A stretch of DNA of 6,058 nucleotides, taken from Candidatus Woesearchaeota archaeon. GTDB lineage: Archaea > Nanobdellota > Nanobdellia > Woesearchaeales > CG1-02-33-12. How positions within the stretch are numbered: position 1 is the first letter of the stretch; each line of letters begins with the position of its first letter. Position numbers and translations under genes: made by a program. This document shows positions 1-4,912 of the stretch, piece by piece. Below the pieces are notes generated by a model. That model was not told where the DNA came from, ran no database searches, and saw nothing but the letters and a program-made list of their open reading frames with translations. The stretch covers positions 1 through 6,058 of the forward strand of contig PWVO01000055.1 in the NCBI GenBank assembly GCA_003561825.1, read 5' to 3'.

Positions 1-132
1 AATATCATTAACTGATATATTTTGATATGGTGTTTTCTTGAATTTATACCATCTTGATTCTATTGTTTTCTCCAGGGAAAGAATTTTTGCTAATAATTTT
101 CTCTTTTTTGATAAAATTGCCAAATGTTCCAT
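1..132 (-). CDS. ASCH-domain protein, N-terminal 44 residues (cut by window edge)
   Basis: The frame starts at ATG 132-130 and stays open to base 1, so the C-terminus lies outside the window. The 44 visible residues begin MEHLAILSKKRKLLAKIL, followed by LEKTIESRWYK (about residues 20-30). That matches the N-terminal signature of archaeal ASCH proteins (helix, then GxKTxExR). ASCH is a PUA-like beta-barrel fold linked to RNA or nucleotide binding; one bacterial member, YqfB, hydrolyses N4-acetylcytidine. Here the usual Gly before EKTIE is Leu20, while Lys22, Thr23, Glu25 and Arg27 are kept. The start lies 4 nt after the stop of the acetyltransferase gene, with no clear Shine-Dalgarno, so it is probably translated from the same leaderless transcript. 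The function cannot be fixed without the rest of the protein. The family call is from recalled motif shape, not a search. Confidence 0.72.
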   Translation of the reverse strand, partial: MEHLAILSKKRKLLAKILSLEKTIESRWYKFKKTPYQNISVNDI

Positions 133-136
133 TTTT

Positions 137-595
137 CTATAAATCTTTAGCTAATATTGCCTCTGTTTTGTTTATAACATAAAGATTTTCTTCACCTTCT
201 ATAACGTATCCTCTTTTTATTAAAAATTGAATCATCGAGAAATTGTTATGGTGAGTATCTACCCTTATTCTACTAAAACCATTTGATCTCCCATAAGAAC
301 AAAGCATTAACTCTAATGCAGAACCCACGCCTTTACCACTATGTTCTTCCGAAACTCGGAAATTCTTAATCTCTAATACTGAATCTTCTTCCCTATGATT
401 TTGAAAAATGAGGCTCCCGATTATTGAACCTTTGTGTGTTGCATAAAATGCTCTCTTATCTCCTATATCCAATTGTCGTCTACATTTTTCTAGCCAAACA
501 AAATAATCAGGATAATCAAGAGGATACTGTTTAACAAAATCATATACTTTTTGAACTTCTTCTGGATCAGATAATAATTTTACTTGTTCAATCAT
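137..595 (-). CDS. GNAT-family N-acetyltransferase
   Basis: This 152-residue protein has the length and layout of a single-domain GNAT enzyme, which transfers acetyl from acetyl-CoA to an amine. A beta-strand pair at about residues 47-65 (RAFYATHKGSIIGSLIF) is followed by motif A at about 75-96. There EIKNFRV forms beta4 and SGKGVG (86-91) fits the Q/RxxGxG/A pyrophosphate-binding loop, with Ser-Gly in place of the usual Arg. Motif B at about 108-131 holds RVDTHHNN and FLIKRGY. The substrate cannot be read from the sequence; small molecules, proteins and RNA are all possible. The ATG at 595-593 is preferred because a TATA-like box is centred about 26.5 nt upstream, predicting a leaderless mRNA. 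It is followed after 4 nt by the ASCH gene, so a shared role is plausible but unproven. Base composition is more AT-rich than the plus-strand operon. Confidence 0.9.
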   Translation of the reverse strand: MIEQVKLLSDPEEVQKVYDFVKQYPLDYPDYFVWLEKCRRQLDIGDKRAFYATHKGSIIGSLIFQNHREEDSVLEIKNFRVSEEHSGKGVGSALELMLCSYGRSNGFSRIRVDTHHNNFSMIQFLIKRGYVIEGEENLYVINKTEAILAKDL

Positions 596-617
596 ATTAT
601 ACGGATTTCTAAGCCAT

Positions 618-631
618 CTTAAATAGTTTTC
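618..631 (-). promoter_or_regulatory. TATA/BRE promoter of the GNAT-ASCH unit
   Basis: Read on the minus strand, GAAAAC (631-626, BRE-like) is directly followed by TATTTAAG (625-618). The box centre lies about 26.5 nt from the A of the GNAT ATG, the usual archaeal TATA-to-start distance. Transcription should therefore begin at or next to the start codon and give a leaderless mRNA. The glutamine amidotransferase gene shows the same spacing. Confidence 0.6.
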
Positions 632-666
632 TAAGTTGCCCCTACATTACTCAAACATAAGTTGCC
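632..666. repeat. Direct repeat TAAGTTGCC, two copies 26 nt apart
   Basis: TAAGTTGCC occurs exactly at 632-640 and again at 658-666. The pair sits immediately upstream, in minus-strand terms, of the BRE of the GNAT-ASCH promoter. Activators of archaeal promoters often bind there, so the repeats could be operator half-sites. The 26-nt period is about two and a half helical turns, which would put the two copies on opposite faces of the helix. Chance is not excluded for a 9-mer pair. Confidence 0.4.
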
Positions 667-687
667 AGTATCCTTAAGTACCGCGAC

Positions 688-693
688 AAAAAA
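688..693 (-). terminator. Poly-T run, possible terminator of the glutamine amidotransferase transcript
   Basis: Six A on the plus strand give T6 on the minus strand, about 95 nt past the amidotransferase stop and 24 nt past the compound hairpin. Archaeal RNA polymerase terminates at T-rich non-template tracts, with or without a hairpin. The run lies before the promoter of the next gene, as expected for a terminator. A shorter CCCCTTTT at 784-777 on the minus strand is an earlier alternative. Confidence 0.35.
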
Positions 694-706
694 CTTCCTT
701 CGTTAC

Positions 707-760
707 GTTCGGAGCACATAACAGGGAATCCCCCTGACGTTATGCTCAATTTTTGAGAAC
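707..760. other. Compound hairpin, possible three-way junction
   Basis: Three nested pairings are visible. GTTC 707-710 pairs GAAC 757-760. CATAA 717-721 pairs TTATG 740-744, continuing into CAGGG 722-726 with CCCTG 732-736 around the loop AATCC, with ACG 737-739 bulged. CTCAA 745-749 pairs TTGAG 753-757 around TTT. G757 is shared by the last helix and the closing helix, so one of the two loses a pair. The two hairpins abut, which suggests a designed structure rather than a plain terminator. It lies between two convergently ordered minus-strand genes. It could be a processed or terminating RNA structure, a small palindromic mobile element, or a recombination site. Confidence 0.5.
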
Positions 761-787
761 ACCTAAATTATAGAAATAAAAGGGGAC

Positions 788-1555
788 TTATTTGATACTT
801 TCAGCAAATCGAGTAATTGTTTGTGCTAATTGATACTCGGCATTAGCAGGGATTGTTAAGGCTTTATTATATGCAAATTCTCCAATTTTATCTTTAAGCC
901 AATCTCGATTAACTTCTACGAGAAACACTGCATCATTTTCACTGGACATCTCTGGATGTGGCTGGACACCATATCTTACGGCACTGTTTGCACAAACAAT
1001 TCTAAAGACATGAATAAAACTATTTCTTACTGCAATTACACTGGCCTGTTGTGCTTTTGCTATTTGTGGAAGTGTTTCAACATAATCGGTATGTAAATGT
1101 GCACCATAAAAAGTTTTTGGCAGTTGGCTGAAAATAGCATCCTTTTCGCCCACTTCAGTAAGCTGGTGCTGCAGATAACCTGCTTCTGTTTGAGATAATT
1201 TGCCAAGATTCCCGCCCATAATGTGAGCTATCAATTGAGCACCAAAACATATTCCAAACATAGGCCCTTGATAGTCTGATAAATTTTTTACCAATCTATC
1301 AATAGATTCATAATCAGTTCCTTTAACAGAAGTTCTTCTTACCATTCTCTGATAATCAGTTGCTGAGAACTTTGAGCCTGAAAGGATTAATGCACCACAA
1401 CCAGAAAAATCAACATCATCTTTGAAATGAAACCCTTCATATTCAATTCCTTTCGGAATCAATGCACCAATCCTACGAATATACTGTCTTCTATCAGGAT
1501 TTTGATCTGGATTAAAATCAATAATTCCAATTTTGCTCGTTATAGACCTATTCAT
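788..1555 (-). CDS. Stand-alone class I (triad) glutamine amidotransferase
   Basis: This 255-residue protein is a glutaminase domain of the GMP-synthase type; it releases ammonia from glutamine for a partner enzyme or acts on a gamma-glutamyl bond. Visible landmarks, in order, are IGIIDF (9-14), the oxyanion-region strand ALILSGS (55-61), the nucleophile elbow GICFGAQLIAH (101-111) with Cys103, the glutamine-site stretch TEAGY (123-127), and HPE (200-202) supplying catalytic His200 and Glu202. The triad is intact. No synthetase domain is fused and none is encoded nearby, so the acceptor is unknown. It is longer than archaeal GuaA amidotransferase subunits (about 190 residues), mainly through an insertion at about 62-90 and a tail after residue 205. 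A role in GMP synthesis is therefore unlikely. The ATG at 1555 is supported by a TATA box 26-27 nt upstream. Confidence 0.9.
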   Translation of the reverse strand: MNRSITSKIGIIDFNPDQNPDRRQYIRRIGALIPKGIEYEGFHFKDDVDFSGCGALILSGSKFSATDYQRMVRRTSVKGTDYESIDRLVKNLSDYQGPMFGICFGAQLIAHIMGGNLGKLSQTEAGYLQHQLTEVGEKDAIFSQLPKTFYGAHLHTDYVETLPQIAKAQQASVIAVRNSFIHVFRIVCANSAVRYGVQPHPEMSSENDAVFLVEVNRDWLKDKIGEFAYNKALTIPANAEYQLAQTITRFAESIK

Positions 1556-1577
1556 TATAATGCCTCAGCTTAGCAAG

Positions 1578-1591
1578 TATATAACTTTAAC
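1578..1591 (-). promoter_or_regulatory. TATA/BRE promoter of the glutamine amidotransferase gene
   Basis: On the minus strand GTTAAA (1591-1586) fits the BRE pattern RNWAAW and is followed by GTTATATA (1585-1578). The centre is about 26.5 nt from the start ATG, predicting a leaderless mRNA. A second TATA-like stretch, AAATATAC (1627-1620) behind AAGAAA, would start near 1597. That would leave a 42-nt leader keeping a GAGG (1566-1563) 7 nt before the ATG. Both may be used. An 8-bp palindrome, TTACGTAA (1602-1609), lies between them. Confidence 0.6.
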
Positions 1592-1654
1592 TATTTGGTA
1601 GTTACGTAATTGTTATTCTGTATATTTTTCTTAAATGTAGGCCTTGCGTGGATA

Positions 1655-1810
1655 TTAATGGTTCTTATCCCAGAAATCAAATCTCTTAAGAATATTTTCT
1701 ATTGTTCCTAAATACCTGATGACCTTTTGCTTAGGGATATTGCTATCTTCATATACTCCTTCAACAACATAGTAGTAATTATACCCCTTTATTTTCTTTT
1801 TTCTTATGTG
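1655..1810 (-). pseudogene. Small ORF without a standard start, IS1634-transposase-like N-terminal motif
   Basis: An open frame ends at TAA 1657-1655 and reads back to a stop near 1873, but contains no ATG, GTG or TTG ahead of its conserved part. The 51 residues shown run from HIRKKKIKGY through YYYVVEGVYEDS to KQKVIRYLGTIENIL and end FDFWDKNH. The basic start, the YYYxVEG strand and KQKVIRYLG resemble the N-terminal region of IS1634/IS4-type transposases. They also resemble short stand-alone archaeal proteins of this kind. No DDE domain follows, so if this is a transposase it is only a fragment. ATA at 1807-1805 sits where an ATG would fit, four bases after a G6 tract: either a start lost by one substitution, or a rare AUA start. 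The good preservation of the motif argues against old decay. Confidence 0.5.
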
Positions 1811-1849
1811 CCCCCCTGTATAAAGGATTTGCTTTTTCTTATGGCCGAA

Positions 1850-1867
1850 AACCGAAATATTTATATA
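1850..1867 (+). promoter_or_regulatory. BRE/TATA promoter of the surface-protein operon
   Basis: The stretch AACCGAAATATTTATATA is a textbook archaeal promoter: a CGAAA-type BRE (1853-1858) directly followed by the TATA box TTTATATA (1860-1867). Transcription should start near 1889-1890, leaving a leader of about 75 nt before the first candidate start (GTG 1966). A short GCCGAAAACCGAAA duplication lies just upstream (1844-1857). The TATA core is partly symmetrical, so weak leftward activity toward the startless ORF is possible. Confidence 0.7.
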
Positions 1868-1965
1868 TGGCCTTTATAATTACTTGATAAATAGTAGATA
1901 TTTAGTATATTTTTGGTATATATTTGGCTGATAAACAGTAAAAAAGCATTTTTCCAGGGAAAAGG

Positions 1966-2106
1966 GTGATTAAGCCAGATAAGCCAAAAGCTGCTAAAGA
2001 GAAAAAGCGAGCGCGCGAGCATTGCAGGAAAAAGAGCGAGAGAAAAAGAAAGCGTAGCAAGAAAGCTCAAGAGGCCTGCAGAAAAAACAGAGGACTAAGC
2101 AGATAA
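1966..2106 (+). CDS. Very basic 46-residue hypothetical protein
   Basis: The frame runs from GTG 1966 to TAA 2104-2106. AGGG (1956-1959) lies 6 nt before the GTG and can serve as a ribosome-binding site; an in-frame TAA at 1939-1941 rules out a long extension. The product has 13 Lys and 9 Arg in 46 residues, two Cys (20 and 38), and clusters such as KRKRSKK (27-33). No family is recognised. Such composition suits nucleic-acid binding but also arises by chance in purine-rich DNA. The main support is position: it is the first ORF behind a strong promoter, and its stop overlaps the next start as TAATG (2104-2108), the arrangement of translationally coupled genes. It could also be an upstream leader ORF that controls the next gene rather than a working protein. 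Confidence 0.4.
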   Translation: MIKPDKPKAAKEKKRAREHCRKKSERKRKRSKKAQEACRKNRGLSR

Positions 2107-2255
2107 TGGCCCAGATTAATTTTTCAATCAAGGACGAGCTGAACAAGAAGCTTGAGCAGATTTCTAATGAATTGGGCCTTGCAAAGTCTGACTACATCAA
2201 AAGCCTGATAATTGAGGATATCAAGAGATATGTCCTCAAGGAGAAGAAAAAATGA
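2106..2255 (+). CDS. Ribbon-helix-helix (CopG/Arc-type) DNA-binding protein
   Basis: This 49-residue protein has the classic small RHH plan. A beta-strand QINFSIKDEL (residues 3-12) would pair in a dimer and enter the major groove. Helix 1 is NKKLEQISNELG (13-24), the turn is LAKS (25-28), and helix 2 is SDYIKSLIIEDIKRYVLKE (28-46). Gln3, Asn5 and Ser7 alternate on the exposed face of the strand, where RHH proteins read DNA. It is probably a dimeric transcription regulator. Upstream, AGAGGA (2089-2094) lies 11 nt before the ATG. Its stop overlaps the next ATG (ATGA, 2252-2255), so the two are translated together. Such regulators often act on their own operon, so the promoter at 1850-1867 is the natural target. 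An antitoxin role is less likely because the partner is a surface protein, not a toxin. Confidence 0.82.
   Translation: MAQINFSIKDELNKKLEQISNELGLAKSDYIKSLIIEDIKRYVLKEKKK
2238..2243 (+). promoter_or_regulatory. Internal Shine-Dalgarno for the 833-residue surface protein
   Basis: AAGGAG lies inside the last codons of the ribbon-helix-helix gene, 8 nt before the overlapping ATG at 2252. It is the best ribosome-binding site in the window. It fixes the start of the large gene and implies reinitiation or fresh loading at the ATGA overlap. Confidence 0.75.
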
Positions 2256-4753
2256 AAGGGGCAGCCATAGCTATGCTGGCATTGCTTCTGAGCATCCAGA
2301 TAGCCCATGGGATATCAGTTGAGCTTTCTGCCCCTGACAAGATAATGCAGGGCGAGCATGTTTCTGCCTCAATAAGGATAACTGCGCATGAAAAATTCAG
2401 CGGTGAGATGTTCCTTAATTATGTTAATCTGGAGCATACTGCAAATAAGGCTGCTATATCAAACTCGAGCTTTAAGGGAAGCGGGCCTTACACTTATGAA
2501 ATAAGCGGCATAGGCATTAAGGGAATAAGCCCAGGAGAGTACAAGATTTATGCTGAGATAAGGGACTTAAATGGCTTTACTATAGGTGCAAATGCCTTTT
2601 CAGGGGAAGTGGAGAGCGCAGCGCCTAAGATACTGTCAAGGTCCCCTTCAGGGATTATTGCCTCAGACACTGTTTCACTGCAGGTGACAACAGACAAGGA
2701 TTCAGTATGCAGGCTTGACACATCAGACAGGATCTATAGCAACATGTCGACAAGGTTTCAGGTAACTGGAGAAAAAAGCCACAGGCATGTTGTTTCAGGT
2801 CTTGCGCAGAAAGAGCATCTGTTTTATGTGAGGTGCTCTGACATTAATGGTTATGAGATGGCTGAGTCTGCTGTCATAAGGTTTGTTGTAGACCATCCGC
2901 CTTATGCTGAGATAAGGCTTAGCCAGAAGTCGCCATTAAAAGCAGGAGTGATTGAGGTTACTCTGCTTCCTTCAGAGGATCTTGTTGAAGAGCCAAGGCT
3001 TGAGTACAGCTTTGACACATCTCCGGGAACAAGAAGGGTCATATCTCTTACAAGGGACGGCAGCTTGTGGAAAGGGCATATGATTATCACCGAGTCTGAT
3101 GACAATAAAGTGGGCACTTTTTATTTTACTGGAAAAAACAAGTATGGAACGCAAGGGAATGTTATTGTTTCTGGAAAAACTTTTATTGTTGACACTACAA
3201 AGCCCCCTGCGCCTGCTAAACTAGAGGCAATTGCACAAAAAGACGGAAAAATCCAGATAAACTGGTATTATGACGGCGAAGAGGTTGACCATTTCAGGAT
3301 CTACAGGTCAACTTCACCTGGAGTCAGCTACCTTGACCTTTACAGGGAAACAAGCAACATAACAAGGTACACTGATGTGTCAACTGAGGACAGGGTCACT
3401 TATTATTACAGGGTTGCTGCTGTTGACCTTGCAGGAAACATAGGGCCTTTTTCAGATGAGGCATATGCAACTTCAAGGGATGAGAGCAAAGCTGCAACCG
3501 AAGCTGAAAAGCAGGATGAGGCCCCAAGGGTGCTCCCGCCTAATCTTGTGATTTTTGTAAATGACGAGATTAAGAGGGCTGACAGCATGATGATTGACTG
3601 CGATGAGATTATTATCAGCCTTGAGGACAATGAGAACAAAGAGCTTGTATCAGAGCTCGGGCTTATAGACGAGGTAAGGGATGCCAAAAAGAGCCTTGAG
3701 GCAATCAAAGAGAGGCTTTCAAAGCTAAAGGAAAACTACATGGAAGAGTCTCAGCTTAACAATGAGCTTGAGAAAGCAAGGCTTGACATGGCAAGGATCA
3801 GTCAGAGAACCCCAAAGGATATCAGGCTTGTTGACAAGGCCAGCCTTACCCAGATTGCCTCAAATGAGGAGATAAGGATTGCTGCTAACAGGCTTTTCAT
3901 GAACTCTGGGTTTGATGATATTGACAAAGAGATGTACATCAGGCATAATGAGGAAATACAGAGAAATATTGAGGTTTCTCTCAGGGCTTATGTTGCTGAG
4001 ATAGAGCTTATGGACTCCAGCAAAAAGGACAAGACTCTTATCATAAAGTCTATCAGGCACAAAGGGGCTGAAACACTTGAGGATGTGCTTCTCTTTGAGA
4101 TAATTCCAAGAGAGATTGCTGAGAATGTGAGGGATATCAATTTTTTCAGAAGAAGCTACGAGGCTGTTGATGATAATATTGCCAAGTTTGGGTTTGCAAG
4201 GCTTGACTTTTCAGGCAGCAGCATCAAGTACAGCGTGGACAGGAAGGTGCATACTGATGATATTGAGAGGGCATCATCTGTTGTGCTTATTGGCCCAATG
4301 CAGATTGAGAAGGGCATTGAAACTGTTACTGGATTTGCAGTTGGATCTGTTTTTGGCAGAGAGTTTGGGATAGGCAGAAGAGAGCTGATTTTTATTGGCT
4401 TTGGAATTGCGCTGATAGCTGTGCTTACTGGATATCAGGTTTTTATTTCAAAGAGAAGCTTCGGGAAGGGGGCTTTAGGAGGGATTAAGTCAAAAGGCTC
4501 AAGGGTAAAGGAAAAGCTTAATCCAAATAACTATGACCACCTTGGGTTTGAAAAAAGAGAAAAGACAGAGACAGATGTTTTAGAGGAGCTTATAGACTGG
4601 AGCAAAGGATATATTGAGATAGAAGAAATGAACAGGGCAAGGATGATTTATCCCCAGATTGAGTTAATTTACAAGAGGCTTCCAAAGGAAGAGAAAGTAA
4701 AGGTAATAAAAAAGTGCCTTGAGCTGCAGAGCATGCTGAAAAGAGTGAAATAG
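2252..4753 (+). CDS. Secreted single-pass membrane protein with Ig/FN3-like modules and coiled coil
   Basis: The product has 833 residues. A signal peptide (1-20; hydrophobic core AIAMLALLLSIQIA, likely cleavage after AHG) precedes an Ig-like domain (21-121). A second module (123-213) has Cys153 and Cys195 placed as CRLD...VRCSDINGYE, a pattern seen in archaeal surface proteins and likely a disulfide. A third beta-sandwich (217-313) and a fibronectin type III domain (317-408; INWYY, YYYRVAAVD) follow. An acidic linker leads to a charged coiled coil (about 457-515). A further mixed domain (about 590-690) contains an EDVLLFEIIPREIAENV stretch. One transmembrane helix (711-732) is preceded by TVTGFAVG and followed by KR. 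A basic, helical cytoplasmic tail of about 100 residues ends the protein. Outside-facing modules with a helical inside tail suggest adhesion, envelope structure or signal relay. The specific function is unknown. It is coupled to the ribbon-helix-helix gene by ATGA. Confidence 0.85.
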   Translation: MKGAAIAMLALLLSIQIAHGISVELSAPDKIMQGEHVSASIRITAHEKFSGEMFLNYVNLEHTANKAAISNSSFKGSGPYTYEISGIGIKGISPGEYKIYAEIRDLNGFTIGANAFSGEVESAAPKILSRSPSGIIASDTVSLQVTTDKDSVCRLDTSDRIYSNMSTRFQVTGEKSHRHVVSGLAQKEHLFYVRCSDINGYEMAESAVIRFVVDHPPYAEIRLSQKSPLKAGVIEVTLLPSEDLVEEPRLEYSFDTSPGTRRVISLTRDGSLWKGHMIITESDDNKVGTFYFTGKNKYGTQGNVIVSGKTFIVDTTKPPAPAKLEAIAQKDGKIQINWYYDGEEVDHFRIYRSTSPGVSYLDLYRETSNITRYTDVSTEDRVTYYYRVAAVDLAGNIGPFSDEAYATSRDESKAATEAEKQDEAPRVLPPNLVIFVNDEIKRADSMMIDCDEIIISLEDNENKELVSELGLIDEVRDAKKSLEAIKERLSKLKENYMEESQLNNELEKARLDMARISQRTPKDIRLVDKASLTQIASNEEIRIAANRLFMNSGFDDIDKEMYIRHNEEIQRNIEVSLRAYVAEIELMDSSKKDKTLIIKSIRHKGAETLEDVLLFEIIPREIAENVRDINFFRRSYEAVDDNIAKFGFARLDFSGSSIKYSVDRKVHTDDIERASSVVLIGPMQIEKGIETVTGFAVGSVFGREFGIGRRELIFIGFGIALIAVLTGYQVFISKRSFGKGALGGIKSKGSRVKEKLNPNNYDHLGFEKREKTETDVLEELIDWSKGYIEIEEMNRARMIYPQIELIYKRLPKEEKVKVIKKCLELQSMLKRVK

Positions 4754-4754
4754 A

Positions 4755-4770
4755 CTAAACTTATGTTTAG
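4755..4770 (+). terminator. Hairpin straight after the large gene, possible terminator
   Basis: CTAAAC (4755-4760), loop TTAT, GTTTAG (4765-4770) form a perfect 6-bp stem beginning 1 nt after the stop codon. A T5 run follows at 4813-4817. The stem is AT-rich and weak, so it may end or reduce transcription, or mark an mRNA 3' end, without fully separating the next gene. Confidence 0.35.
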
Positions 4771-4840
4771 AGATGCCGGGGGGCAAGAGATTTGGGCAGT
4801 ATGGACTGGTAATTTTTAATGCCTGCTGCTGCAATGCTGT

Positions 4841-4912
4841 ATGTTTTGCAGTTTTGAATTAGGTTCCGGCAAAGAGATTAGTGCTAATGCAAGAGAGCTG
4901 AAAAAGAAATGA
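4841..4912 (+). CDS. Candidate 23-residue ORF overlapping the next start (ATGA)
   Basis: The frame reads from ATG 4841 through MFCSFELGSGKEISANAREL to a Lys-rich end, with TGA at 4910-4912 overlapping ATG 4909. This copies the ATGA junction seen at 2252-2255, where the upstream product also ends in Lys codons. No ribosome-binding site precedes the ATG and no family is recognised. It may be a coupling leader ORF, the tail of a decayed gene (an in-frame TAA stands at 4817-4819), or chance. Confidence 0.22.
   Translation: MFCSFELGSGKEISANARELKKK

Larger units (their letters stand above)
1556..1965. other. Divergent intergenic region
   Basis: No full gene with a standard start lies between the leftward amidotransferase gene and the rightward operon. 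The region holds the leftward TATA elements (1578-1627), the startless ORF (1655-1810), the near-palindromic TATA-like CCTGTATAAAGG (1815-1826), the rightward BRE/TATA (1850-1867), and an AT-rich leader. That leader contains another TATA-like GGTATATATTT (1917-1927). The sequence from 1868 to 1965 probably forms the 5' untranslated leader of the operon. Confidence 0.55.

Noticed and set aside
707..760. Integron attC site, because of CATAAC...GTTATG ends beside cassette-like cargo genes
   Set aside because: The palindrome is only about 30 nt, shorter than known attC sites. Its ends break the RYYYAAC/GTTRRRY pattern at the A/T position, and no integrase is in view. Integrons are known in archaea, so a genome-wide copy search would still be worthwhile, but the call is not supported here.
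1602..1609. TTACGTAA palindrome upstream of the amidotransferase gene as an operator
   Set aside because: Only 8 bp and not extended on either side; such palindromes are common in AT-rich DNA. It is noted only within the promoter entry.
1861..2070. Minus-strand 69-residue ORF rich in Leu, Phe and Ser
   Set aside because: It is the complement of the purine-rich leader and basic ORF, and its stop lies inside the forward TATA box. Its hydrophobic look is what a Lys/Arg-rich forward frame gives in reverse.
3406..3708. Minus-strand 100-residue Ser/Leu-rich ORF within the large surface gene
   Set aside because: It is a shadow of the coiled-coil and linker coding region: no ribosome-binding site, no promoter, no recognisable motif. 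The same holds for the other minus-strand frames at 2902-3154 and 3860-4060.
4167..4373. Plus-strand 68-residue ORF within the large surface gene
   Set aside because: It is a second-frame shadow of the pre-membrane segment with no independent start signal.
4773..4862. 29-residue ORF (MPGGKRFGQYGL...) after the large gene
   Set aside because: No ribosome-binding site, no motif, an odd CCC run, and no overlap with neighbours; chance in a 155-nt spacer is likely.
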